This document shows positions 6,746-13,939 of a stretch of 23,778 bases of DNA, piece after piece. The notes below the pieces were generated by a model. That model saw only the letters and a list, made by a program, of their open reading frames with translations. It made no database searches and was not told the DNA's origin. Source of the DNA: UBA1081 sp964495345 (GTDB taxonomy: Bacteria; Bacillota; Clostridia; Oscillospirales; Acutalibacteraceae); the NCBI GenBank assembly GCA_964495345.1, contig CAZBVV010000019.1:1-23778 (forward strand). The letters run 5' to 3'. The stretch's first letter is position 1. Each line of letters begins with the position of its first letter. The position numbers and the translations under genes were made by a program.

Positions 6746-7465
6746 ATGGATACAATCAAATTTAACAAAAAATCCACACTTGTTGTTGCACACAGAGGTT
6801 TAAGCGGTCTTGAAAAAGAGAATACCAATGCTGCTTTTGTTGCGGCAGGCAACAGGAGCTATTACGGCATTGAAACCGATGTGCACAAAACCCTTGACGG
6901 CAAATATGTTGTTTTCCATGATGATACAACAGGCAGAGTCGCTATAGACGATATGGAGGTTGAAAAAACCACTTTTGATTGCCTCAGAAGTCTTTTGTTG
7001 ACAGACATTGACGGTAAAAAAGGCAGAAGTGATATAAGAATACCTACTTTGCAGGAGTATATTTTAATTTGCAAAAAGTATGAAAAGGTTGCAGTTCTTG
7101 AGCTTAAAAATGCATTTACAGAAGAAGAAATTTATGAAATTGCAGAAATAATAACAGAACTTGGCTACCTTGAAAATGTAACGTTCATTTCATTCTGTCT
7201 GGAAAATCTTGTATTTTTAAGAAAGAAATATCCCAATCAGCCTGCACAGTATCTTGTTGATGATTATTCGGACGACCTTATAGGCATTCTCAAAGAGCAT
7301 AATCTTGACCTTGACATAAAATATACATCTCTCACAGCGGAAAATATAAAAGCGTTACATGATGCAGGTATCAAAGTCAACTGCTGGACCTGTAACGATG
7401 CTCAGTCAGGTGAACAGCTTGCAGACTGGGGTATTGATTATATCACCTCAAATATTCTTGAATGA
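6746..7465 (+). CDS. Glycerophosphodiester phosphodiesterase (GDPD)
   Basis: A 239-residue TIM-barrel enzyme that hydrolyses glycerophosphodiesters to glycerol 3-phosphate and an alcohol. Catalytic and metal residues are visible: AHRG with His16 and Arg17, ENT (25-27), ETDVHKT with Glu43 and Asp45, VFHDD with His59, and LELK with Glu119. The C-terminal WTCNDAQ...GIDYITSN block is typical. There is no signal peptide, so it acts in the cytoplasm. The start has GGAGGT 8 bases upstream. It is the first gene of a plus-strand operon divergent from licD and overlaps the next gene by 4 bases (ATGA). In this setting it may recycle headgroups released from lipids or teichoic-acid-like polymers; that role is inferred. 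Confidence 0.94.
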   Translation: MDTIKFNKKSTLVVAHRGLSGLEKENTNAAFVAAGNRSYYGIETDVHKTLDGKYVVFHDDTTGRVAIDDMEVEKTTFDCLRSLLLTDIDGKKGRSDIRIPTLQEYILICKKYEKVAVLELKNAFTEEEIYEIAEIITELGYLENVTFISFCLENLVFLRKKYPNQPAQYLVDDYSDDLIGILKEHNLDLDIKYTSLTAENIKALHDAGIKVNCWTCNDAQSGEQLADWGIDYITSNILE

Positions 7466-8499
7466 TGAAAACAGTCTGGGAGCGAGCAAAGGAAACGGAT
7501 AAAAAAATACTCCTTTACGGCACAGGTAACGGAGCAGATAAAATTATTGATGAACTATGGCGGCTCGGGATAGAAATTGACGGAGTGTTTGCAGGTGACT
7601 CTTTTGTAAGAAAACGCACTTTCAGAGGATTTCCCGTATTGAGTTATGATGAAGCGAAAAGTCGGTTCGGTGATTTTCTTGTGTTGCTTGCGTTCGGTTC
7701 TTCAAGAAGTGAGGTTATAGATAATATTGTAAGGATTTCCCGTGAGCAGGAGCTTTACAGCGTTGATGTGCCTGTGTTTGGTGATAACATTTTCAACCGT
7801 GATTTTTATATGACGCATCAAAGTCAGATTGAAGCTGTAAGGGCAATACTTGCGGACGAGCAGTCAAAAAAGGTTTTTGATAATATCATTAACTTTAAGC
7901 TTACAGGCAATATAAACTTGCTTTTTGATTGCCAAACACCTGTCAGCGAAGCCTATGAGAATATTTTATCTCTTTCAAATAACGAGATTTATATGGACTT
8001 GGGTGCTTTTAACGGTGATACTGTGCATCAGTTCTTACAATTTGTTGACGGCTATAAAAAAATTTATGCTGTGGAGCCCGACGGAAAGAATTTTTCAAAG
8101 CTTATTAAAAATACGGCAGGAATTAAGAATATCGAATATATAAATTGCTGTATTTGTGACATGGTGGGTGAAATTACTTTTTCATCTCACGGCGGAAGAA
8201 ACGGTACTGTTGACAGCAACGGAACAGCAGTTAAATCAGCAACTGTTGATTCAATAATCGGCAATAATGATGTAACCTATATCAAATTTGACATTGAGGG
8301 ATTTGAATCAAAAGCACTTGACGGTGCAGTTGAAACAATAAAACGCTGTAAGCCGAAAATGCTCATTTCCTGTTATCACAGAAGCGAAGATATATTTTGT
8401 CTGCCTCTTAAAGTTATGTCAATACGAAATGATTATAAAGTATATATCCGTCACAACCCTTATATCCCTGCGTGGGATACGCAATTCTATTTTGTATAA
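7462..8499 (+). CDS. FkbM family methyltransferase with N-terminal Rossmann-like domain
   Basis: A 345-residue two-domain protein. The N-terminal part (about 14-95) begins KKILLYGTGNGADKIIDEL, a nucleotide-binding Rossmann start similar to domains preceding sugar-modifying enzymes. The C-terminal part (about 170-345) is an S-adenosylmethionine-dependent methyltransferase of the FkbM type, with DLGAFNGDT (179-187), AVEPD (203-207) and KFDIEGFE (275-282). FkbM proteins O-methylate sugars and polyketides. The start overlaps the GDPD stop (ATGA); there are two adjacent ATG codons and no strong binding site, implying translational coupling. Linkage to the glycopolymer genes suggests methylation of a surface glycan, which is inference. 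Confidence 0.9.
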   Translation: MMKTVWERAKETDKKILLYGTGNGADKIIDELWRLGIEIDGVFAGDSFVRKRTFRGFPVLSYDEAKSRFGDFLVLLAFGSSRSEVIDNIVRISREQELYSVDVPVFGDNIFNRDFYMTHQSQIEAVRAILADEQSKKVFDNIINFKLTGNINLLFDCQTPVSEAYENILSLSNNEIYMDLGAFNGDTVHQFLQFVDGYKKIYAVEPDGKNFSKLIKNTAGIKNIEYINCCICDMVGEITFSSHGGRNGTVDSNGTAVKSATVDSIIGNNDVTYIKFDIEGFESKALDGAVETIKRCKPKMLISCYHRSEDIFCLPLKVMSIRNDYKVYIRHNPYIPAWDTQFYFV

Positions 8500-8515
8500 G
8501 AAAGGTATGTTTAAA

Positions 8516-9148
8516 ATGAAAAAGTTTGTATCAATGTTAATTTGTATTATAATGCTCGCACTTACCTGCATTACAGCTCTTGCATGGGAAACTCCACAGT
8601 TGAAGCTGGAGGCAACATATAATGAAAAAAAACAGGAGATTACGGTCAGCTACAGAGTGCTTGACTTTGCAGGCACGGAAAGTGCAGATTTCCGTTTGCT
8701 GTATGATTCAGCCGTTGCAGAGCTTAAAGATTACGAGGCATATGAGCCCGGAGATGACTCTTATATTGAAATAGGTGCAACACAAGAGGATAAAATAGAC
8801 ATTCAGTTTATTAATATGTATTATGTTGCTCCCGAGGATTGTGAAGATGACGGCAGTGCAGTTATTGCAACTTTTACATTTAATGTTATTGATGAAACTG
8901 CACTTGAAACCGTTTTTATCGCAACCGCAGAAAGCTGTAATATGGACCCTGATTCAGTAGAGGTTAATGTTAAAAGGGATACACTCAAAATTAATTTTGC
9001 CGAAGCCGCAAGTGAAAACGCTGAGGAATCTGTTTTTGAAAATGATAATGTAAAAAAAATAATTATAGCAGGTGTTGTTGCGTTTGTAGTGTTTGTTGCA
9101 ATTTTAGTTGGCATTGTTGTAAAGTACAGGAAAGAAGATAAACAATAA
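8516..9148 (+). CDS. Secreted, membrane-anchored protein with a cohesin-like beta-sandwich domain
   Basis: About 210 residues. Residues 1-23 form a signal peptide (KKF, hydrophobic core, ALAW). Residues about 26-152 resemble a cohesin or related carbohydrate-binding-type beta sandwich: alternating strands EITVSYRVLDF, ADFRLLYDSAVAELKDY and SAVIATFTFNVIDE. A short acidic linker (165-178) leads to one transmembrane helix (181-203) and the basic tail KYRKEDKQ. The ATG at 8516 follows AAAGG by about 10 bases; earlier in-frame starts lie inside the FkbM gene. The last residues come from the repeat element that begins at 9139. No dockerin or catalytic domain is present here. The cohesin assignment is by pattern only, so a generic surface domain remains possible. 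Confidence 0.8.
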   Translation: MKKFVSMLICIIMLALTCITALAWETPQLKLEATYNEKKQEITVSYRVLDFAGTESADFRLLYDSAVAELKDYEAYEPGDDSYIEIGATQEDKIDIQFINMYYVAPEDCEDDGSAVIATFTFNVIDETALETVFIATAESCNMDPDSVEVNVKRDTLKINFAEAASENAEESVFENDNVKKIIIAGVVAFVVFVAILVGIVVKYRKEDKQ

Positions 9149-9302
9149 TTTATCAGTTAGTAGTGAGAAGTGAGGAGTGGAGGAAAAGGCTTCGCCTTTT
9201 GAACCATTTAAATCCAAGCCGCCTTGCGGCTTCCTTAACTCCAAACTCATCACTCCTAACTCCTAACTGCAATAATTTAGCGGTACGCTAAATTATTGTT
9301 TA
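9139..9302. repeat. MITE-like inverted-repeat element with perfect 14-bp terminal inverted repeats
   Basis: The left end TAAACAATAATTTA (9139-9152) is the exact reverse complement of the right end TAAATTATTGTTTA (9289-9302). Inside are imperfect arms (CAGTTAGTAGTGAG... against ...CTAACTCCTAACTG, about 20 of 24 matching), and three perfect hairpins: AAAAGGC/GCCTTTT (9184-9200), AAGCCGC/GCGGCTT (9216-9232) and AATAATTTAGCG/CGCTAAATTATT (9271-9297). There is no coding capacity. The terminal TA on each side would fit a TA target duplication. The stop codon of the preceding gene lies within the left terminal repeat. Confidence 0.82.
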
Positions 9303-9338
9303 ATAAAAAAGGGATGCAAAAGGCATCTTTTTTTTTAT
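9303..9338. terminator. Bidirectional terminator between the cohesin-like and YlmC/YmxH genes
   Basis: An A-rich run, the stem GATGC/GCATC with a 5-base loop, then nine T. Flanking A and T runs extend the stem and give T tracts in both directions. It closes the plus-strand GDPD operon and overlaps the 3' end of the minus-strand YlmC/YmxH gene. Confidence 0.75.
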
Positions 9339-9610
9339 TTTACCTTGTGTGCTTTTTGTTTGCCGCAATTTTTATCGTTACATTTTACAAGAATGGTGTC
9401 GTCACCGATTACCTCAATATCGCACCAATCAATTTTTGTATCTTCCGTTTTGCCCATCATTCCGAAAAATCCTTGCTTGCCGCAGATTATCAATGCGGTA
9501 ATACATCCGCTTTCCGTGTCAAACTCCACGTCACCAACCGTGCCGATTTTTGTGCCGTCGCACATTGAAATAATATCTTTGTCACAAAGACTGCTTATTG
9601 AACATTTCAT
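9335..9610 (-). CDS. YlmC/YmxH family PRC-barrel sporulation protein
   Basis: A 91-residue PRC-barrel-like protein beginning MKCSISSLCDKDIISMCDGT and containing IGTVGDVEFDTESGCITAL, the family signature of YlmC/YmxH proteins, small conserved proteins found in endospore formers and annotated as sporulation-linked. Their biochemical role is not established. The ATG at 9610 has AGGGAGTG about 8 bases upstream; a longer reading adds 22 poorly supported residues. It diverges from sipL, and the 93-base intergenic region has sigma-E-like elements on both strands (minus strand: TCATACA, 15 bases, CATATAAT), which is only suggestive. Confidence 0.88.
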   Translation of the reverse strand: MKCSISSLCDKDIISMCDGTKIGTVGDVEFDTESGCITALIICGKQGFFGMMGKTEDTKIDWCDIEVIGDDTILVKCNDKNCGKQKAHKVK

Positions 9611-9642
9611 AAAAACATCACTCCCTGAATAATTATATGGCG

Positions 9643-9672
9643 GAATATTTGTCCTGTATGATGAATATAGAT
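9643..9672 (+). promoter_or_regulatory. Candidate sigma-E-type promoter of sipL-spoIVA
   Basis: GAATATT (9643-9649), a 14-base spacer and AATATAGAT resemble the mother-cell sigma-E pattern (ATATT and CATACAAT-like boxes), 31 bases before the sipL ATG. The -10 match is imperfect. Assignment relies on the known sigma-E dependence of sipL and spoIVA in other spore formers. Confidence 0.35.
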
Positions 9673-9703
9673 TCAATAAAAGCGAAAAAAAGGAGTAGGT
9701 AAG

Positions 9704-11227
9704 ATGGAAGCTCAGATGCTGACAGAAAAAGTTTTAATAAAAAAAGAAAAGCTTTGCGTAAATATCGAGCAGGTAGTGGAAAACGATATAAGTCTTGCAG
9801 ATTACTACGGCGATATTGTGAAGATTTTAGGCAATTCGGTGGTTACGAATATATTTTCCGCCGCTTTGACAGGTGACAAGGTTATAATTGACGGTAGTGT
9901 GTGCGTGCGTGTTATTTATGTGGATTCCGCAGGAAAAACAGATTGCTTTGAGGTAAACTGTCCGTTTAACAGGAGTGTTGATGTGCCCGACGGTGCAGAT
10001 ACGGATATTGTGGGTGTTACCGCTTTGTCGGAGCAGATTTCATGCCGTGCGGTAAATCAGCGCAGGGCAGAAATAAGAGGCAGTGTGGGGCTTAAAGTCA
10101 GCGTTACGTCAATTTCCGACTGTGAAATGATTACTGTCGGCAAAGATTTGCCTTATCACACTCTTGAATGTAAGGCAGAGGGATATTTTCTTGACGGCAG
10201 TATGTCAAAATGTTTTTCAGTTTCAACAGCAAACGATATTTCACGGGAGATTAAAATAAAAAAGGTTTACAGAAGCTCCGTTATGCCTATCGTTAACGAG
10301 GTACGAAACATCAAAAATAAACTTATGATAAAAGGCTCGGTAGCTGTAGATGTTGTTCTGTTGACCGAAGAAGGCAATTTCTTTGCGGAAAAAGTAAACG
10401 TGCCTGTTAATCAGATTATTGATATGGAGGGAATTGACGAGGATAGCCGTTGCTGTGTAAAACTCAGTACAAGAAGCATTGATATCCGCCTTTCTCCTGA
10501 TACACCTCAATCGGGCAGACAGCTTGAGGTTGCTTTGATTGTGAATGCGGACATAGATGCATACAGAAAAGCATCGGTCAGTGCCGTTTCCGAGGCGTAT
10601 TCTCCTTCATTTGAGCTTATCTGCCATCAAAGCAGTATAAAATGTGTGACGGACATTCTTAAAGTGAATGAAAATCATACAGTCACGGCAAAAATGGATT
10701 TCAGCTCTTGCAGAGGGCAAAGCATCGTCGATGCCTGCGTAAGAAAAATCAGATATACGGTAAACTCCCAAAACAGTAATATTCAGCTTAAAGGCAATAT
10801 TCATTACGGCTTAGTGGTTGAAACAGGCGAGAATGAAAGACTTTTCTTTGAGAGAATTGTTGATTTTGAATATGTAAAACAGTTTGGCGAAAATGTGGAA
10901 AATTGCGATTTTACGCCAACATTAAGCGTTAATGCCGTAAACTGCACTATGAATTCAAACTGTGAAGCAACCGTCAGCACGGAGATTCATATTGACGGCT
11001 TTGTTAATCCCGTAAAAAAATGTGATGTTATCACATCCGTTGAAAAGGGACATGAAAAAAAATGCAACGGTGACGGTGTAATTACGGTTTATTTTGCATC
11101 AAAAGGTGAAAAACTTTGGGATATTGCAAAAGAGCAGGGTAGCTGTGTTGACTTTATAAAATCTGCAAACGGCATTGATGAGGATGTGCTTTCCGCTGAC
11201 CGTATGCTTGTATTTGAATTGGAATAA
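9704..11227 (+). CDS. sipL: SipL: SPOCS-domain spore coat morphogenesis protein with C-terminal LysM
   Basis: 507 residues. The bulk consists of repeated SPOCS (DUF3794) beta-rich domains at roughly 20-135, 165-265 and 300-420, each with the pattern of a hydrophobic strand, V-D and I-x-G-x-V. The C-terminus (about 459-507) is a LysM domain: GEKLWDIAKEQGS...IKSANGI...LSADRMLVFELE. In Clostridioides difficile, SipL binds SpoIVA through its LysM domain and directs coat assembly on the forespore. Adjacency to spoIVA, 15 bases downstream, strongly supports that identity. The ATG at 9704 is preceded by AAAGGAG. Expected site of action: mother-cell cytoplasm, outer forespore membrane surface. Confidence 0.9.
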   Translation: MEAQMLTEKVLIKKEKLCVNIEQVVENDISLADYYGDIVKILGNSVVTNIFSAALTGDKVIIDGSVCVRVIYVDSAGKTDCFEVNCPFNRSVDVPDGADTDIVGVTALSEQISCRAVNQRRAEIRGSVGLKVSVTSISDCEMITVGKDLPYHTLECKAEGYFLDGSMSKCFSVSTANDISREIKIKKVYRSSVMPIVNEVRNIKNKLMIKGSVAVDVVLLTEEGNFFAEKVNVPVNQIIDMEGIDEDSRCCVKLSTRSIDIRLSPDTPQSGRQLEVALIVNADIDAYRKASVSAVSEAYSPSFELICHQSSIKCVTDILKVNENHTVTAKMDFSSCRGQSIVDACVRKIRYTVNSQNSNIQLKGNIHYGLVVETGENERLFFERIVDFEYVKQFGENVENCDFTPTLSVNAVNCTMNSNCEATVSTEIHIDGFVNPVKKCDVITSVEKGHEKKCNGDGVITVYFASKGEKLWDIAKEQGSCVDFIKSANGIDEDVLSADRMLVFELE

Positions 11228-11242
11228 CAGGAGGGATACATA

Positions 11243-12721
11243 ATGGATAATACCCGTATTTACGAAGATATAAAGAAAAGAACACAGGGTGATATTTACA
11301 TCGGTGTTGTAGGTCCTGTCAGAACAGGAAAATCCACTTTTATCAAAAAATTTATGGAAACAATCGTTTTGCCTAATATAGACGGTGAATTTGTCCGTGA
11401 AAGAGCAGTTGATGAGTTACCTCAATCTGCCGCAGGACGCACCATTATGACAACTGAGCCTAAATTTATTCCCGAACAGGCTGCAAAGGTTGATTTGGGC
11501 AGTAATGTGAATTTCAGCGTGCGTATGGTGGATTGCGTCGGATATATCGTGCCCAGCTCATTGGGATATATTGAGGGTGAGTCTCCCAGAATGGTAAAAA
11601 CACCTTGGTTTGATGAGGAAATCCCATTTAATATGGCGGCTGAGATTGGTACGCAAAAGGTTATCAGCGAACACTCTACAATCGGTCTTGTTGTTACTAC
11701 TGACGGCAGTATAAGTGATATTCCCAGATATGAATACGAAGAAGCGGAAGAAAGAGTTATTGATGAATTAAAGGATATCAACAAACCTTTTATCGTTCTG
11801 CTTAACTGTATGTATCCTGATTCGCCCTCAGCAAAGGAAATGAGCAAGTCCCTGAGTGAAAAATATTCAGTTCCCGTTTTGCCTGTTAACTGTCTTGATA
11901 TTGAAGAAAATGAGATATTGGAAATTCTCAGACAGGTGCTTATGGAATTCCCCGTAAGGCAAGTATCCGTTCACGTGCCCTCATGGATGAAATCTCTTTC
12001 ATGTGACCATAAAATAAAAAAGAGTCTTATGTCGGCGGTAAAGAATCAGGCACAGGAGCTTAAATGTATCCGTAATGTAAACGATATGTGTTCATGTCTT
12101 GGTAAAGAGGATTATATAACTCATATCAGAGTTGACAGCGTAAGCCTTGGCGACGGTACAGCCGAAATTTATGCTGATATTACAAATTCCGTATTTTATG
12201 AAATTGTGTCCGAGGTCAGCGGCGTAGATGTGAAAAACGAGGAACAGCTTATAAAAACGCTTACGGAAATGGCAGAAATATCACGGCGATATAAACGCAT
12301 ACGCTCTGCTCTTGACGAGGTGGAGGCAACAGGCTACGGTATTGTTATGCCTAATATTGATGAGCTTACTCTTGAAGAACCCGAGATTATGAAGCAGGGC
12401 GGAAAGTACGGCGTAAGACTCAAAGCCTCAGCCCCCTCAATTCACATGATGAAAGCTACTATAAATACCGAAGTTGCTCCTATTGTGGGCTCGGAAAGTC
12501 AGTCCGAGGATTTGGTGAAATATTTGCTTAATGAATTTCAGGAAAGTCCCGGCAAGATATGGCAATCAAACATTTTCGGCAAATCTCTTGATGACCTTGT
12601 AAACGAGGGACTTAAAAACAAGCTGTATCATATGCCTACCGAAGCGAGAATGAAATTGCAGCAGACTCTTGAACGCATCATAAATGAGGGATGCAGCGGA
12701 CTGCTCTGTATTATAATTTAA
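11243..12721 (+). CDS. spoIVA: Stage IV sporulation protein A (SpoIVA), ATPase of the spore coat basement layer
   Basis: 492 residues, the family's usual length. SpoIVA polymerises with ATP hydrolysis on the outer forespore membrane and is the platform for coat (and in bacilli cortex) assembly. It opens with MDNTRIYEDIKKRTQGDIYI, followed by the Walker A motif GPVRTGKST (24-32, Lys30) and the DCVGY block (Walker B-like). The C-terminal region, which in other species contacts SipL or SpoVM, is intact and ends in a hydrophobic Cys-Ile-Ile-Ile. The start follows AGGAGGG by about 7 bases, and transcription most likely continues from sipL. No clear terminator follows it. Confidence 0.97.
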   Translation: MDNTRIYEDIKKRTQGDIYIGVVGPVRTGKSTFIKKFMETIVLPNIDGEFVRERAVDELPQSAAGRTIMTTEPKFIPEQAAKVDLGSNVNFSVRMVDCVGYIVPSSLGYIEGESPRMVKTPWFDEEIPFNMAAEIGTQKVISEHSTIGLVVTTDGSISDIPRYEYEEAEERVIDELKDINKPFIVLLNCMYPDSPSAKEMSKSLSEKYSVPVLPVNCLDIEENEILEILRQVLMEFPVRQVSVHVPSWMKSLSCDHKIKKSLMSAVKNQAQELKCIRNVNDMCSCLGKEDYITHIRVDSVSLGDGTAEIYADITNSVFYEIVSEVSGVDVKNEEQLIKTLTEMAEISRRYKRIRSALDEVEATGYGIVMPNIDELTLEEPEIMKQGGKYGVRLKASAPSIHMMKATINTEVAPIVGSESQSEDLVKYLLNEFQESPGKIWQSNIFGKSLDDLVNEGLKNKLYHMPTEARMKLQQTLERIINEGCSGLLCIII

Positions 12722-12864
12722 ACATAATTAATATGCCGTTGTTTACACTTTGTTCAAAATTAGTGCAAATTACTTGCTAAAACAATCCAAAAATAATGCA
12801 AAAACAGAAACTTGTTATAAATGTTGCGAAGAGACAAACTTTAATTTAACAATCGGCGTAATTG
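12722..12864. other. Non-coding interval after spoIVA with an operator-like inverted repeat
   Basis: AT-rich, with no credible reading frame and no clear terminator. The inverted repeat AACAAT-N7-ATTGTT (12848-12866) abuts and slightly overlaps the -35 box of the following promoter, a position suited to a repressor site. No known regulator motif was recognised. Confidence 0.4.
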
Positions 12865-12893
12865 TTGATTTAGTGTTTGAAAAATGTTAAAAT
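12865..12893 (+). promoter_or_regulatory. Sigma-A-type promoter of the twin small peptides
   Basis: TTGATT (12865-12870), a 17-base spacer and TAAAAT (12888-12893), with TG near the extended -10 position, 60 bases before the first small ATG. The leader contains the hairpin GGTAAA/TTTACC (12904-12917). Confidence 0.72.
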
Positions 12894-12953
12894 ATAGTTG
12901 CAAGGTAAATTTTTACCAACCGCCATTATGTTTTAGAGAGAGGTGTAATACTA

Positions 12954-13067
12954 ATGTCAGCATCAACAATCAACGCAATGTTTCAGTGGATTATCAGCTT
13001 TTTCCAGAAGCTCGTAGATAAGTTTAATGAACTCATGGGTATCATAAGCGGAACAGACGCAGAATAA
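12954..13067 (+). CDS. Small amphipathic peptide, 37 residues (unrecognised family)
   Basis: A 37-residue peptide whose central segment reads MFQWIISFFQKLVDKFNELM, an amphipathic helix with aromatic and aliphatic residues on one face and Gln/Lys/Asp/Glu on the other. There is no signal peptide, leader motif or cysteine. The ATG at 12954 has AGAGAGGTG about 8 bases upstream. The next gene repeats the same binding-site context (AGAGAGGTGTAA) and peptide character, so the two look like diverged tandem copies. It lies downstream of spoIVA but has its own vegetative-type promoter and a shared strong terminator. Possible roles, all inference: a phenol-soluble-modulin-like or leaderless bacteriocin-like peptide, or a membrane-surface helix acting like SpoVM. 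I do not recognise the family. Confidence 0.72.
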   Translation: MSASTINAMFQWIISFFQKLVDKFNELMGIISGTDAE

Positions 13068-13105
13068 TTTATAGAGTTTTTATTTAATACAGAGAGGTGT
13101 AAATA

Positions 13106-13216
13106 ATGGAAATTATTGTAAAACTTATTGAATGGTTTAAGTCAGTTGTGGAACTTTTCAAGGCTTTCGCAGCAGGTTTTAAAGGTAGCTACGATTTTGA
13201 AGATGCAACTCTTTAA
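13106..13216 (+). CDS. Small amphipathic peptide, 36 residues (unrecognised family)
   Basis: A 36-residue peptide starting MEIIVKLIEWFKSVVELFKA. Charged residues at 2, 6, 9, 12, 16 and 19 fall on one helical face, with Ile, Val, Leu, Trp and Phe on the other, an almost ideal amphipathic helix of about 24 residues. An acidic tail (SYDFEDATL) follows. There is no leader or signal sequence. The ATG at 13106 follows AGAGAGGTG, repeating the site of the preceding peptide gene 38 bases upstream. A strong terminator begins 14 bases after the stop, so the two peptides form a compact transcription unit. The function is unknown; both members having Trp in the helix favours membrane binding. Confidence 0.72.
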   Translation: MEIIVKLIEWFKSVVELFKAFAAGFKGSYDFEDATL

Positions 13217-13230
13217 TCTTTAATTCTTTA

Positions 13231-13257
13231 CAGGAGGCTTAGGCTTCCTGTTTTTTT
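13231..13257 (+). terminator. Terminator of the small-peptide unit
   Basis: CAGGAGGC/GCTTCCTG stem with one G-U pair and a TTAG loop, followed by seven T. Confidence 0.9.
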
Positions 13258-13291
13258 GCTTTACGGAAACGCAGTTTCCTATAAAGTAAAA

Positions 13292-13318
13292 TAGGAGCTG
13301 TTACAGCTCCTATTTTTT
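13292..13318. terminator. Bidirectional terminator at the end of the V-ATPase operon
   Basis: Perfect 9-bp stem TAGGAGCTG/CAGCTCCTA with a 3-base loop, six T on the plus strand and TTTTAC on the minus strand. The stop codon of the subunit D gene lies inside the stem. Confidence 0.85.
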
Positions 13319-13918
13319 AGTTGATTTAATAACTTTAAGTCTTGAAAATTCTTCTCTCTCTTTTTCGTCGAGGGCAGTTGAAATGAATTTTATTGCATCT
13401 TCAAATTGAGGAATCATAATATTTCCCAAAGCATTTGTGCGTTTGCTTGTTTTTTTGACGGCATCGGCAAGTCGGCAAACGGAATTTTCTAATTCCGCCA
13501 ATCGGATTGTAAGCTGTTTTGCTTCGTTGAATTTTTCATAAGCATCATCAAGTGCCGCACAAGTGGTTGAAAATGCGTAATATGGTAACAGCTCGGTCGG
13601 TTGTGCCGTAACCGTAGGAATTTCAATACCCATAACGCTTCTTGTGGTGATTTTTACTGAATTTTCCACGGGAATACATTGTGCAGCTTCTTCGCAATCA
13701 CCCATTTCGATGTGGGCTTTACTGAGAGATGCATATGCTTCGGCATATTTTTGAGCAATCTGAGATTGTATCTGCTCTGCTTCGTTCATTAAGGACATTA
13801 TCTCACGTACAAGTACGCTGCGTTTCCTGTCCATCAAATCGTAACCGACTTTTGCAAGTTTCAGCGATTTTTTTGCTTTTATTAAATTGTTTTTAGTGGG
13901 AAAAATGTTTTGTGACAA
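13310..13918 (-). CDS. atpD: V-type ATP synthase subunit D (central stalk)
   Basis: 202 residues, typical of the subunit D coiled-coil rotor shaft that links the A3B3 head to the membrane ring. It opens with the conserved PTKNNLIKAKKSLKLAKVGYDLMDRK region and ends with a second long helix containing KTSKRTNALGNIMIP, the family signature. The start is a TTG at 13918 with GGTGAT about 6 bases upstream; no ATG is available nearby. It is the last gene of the nine-gene operon, 21 bases after subunit B. Confidence 0.95.
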   Translation of the reverse strand: MSQNIFPTKNNLIKAKKSLKLAKVGYDLMDRKRSVLVREIMSLMNEAEQIQSQIAQKYAEAYASLSKAHIEMGDCEEAAQCIPVENSVKITTRSVMGIEIPTVTAQPTELLPYYAFSTTCAALDDAYEKFNEAKQLTIRLAELENSVCRLADAVKKTSKRTNALGNIMIPQFEDAIKFISTALDEKEREEFSRLKVIKSTKK

Positions 13919-13939
13919 AAAATCACCGCACTTTCATAA

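Noticed and set aside
12734..12790. Possible third small peptide just after spoIVA (ATG at 12733)
   Set aside because: The frame is very short, lacks a binding site and is not amphipathic.
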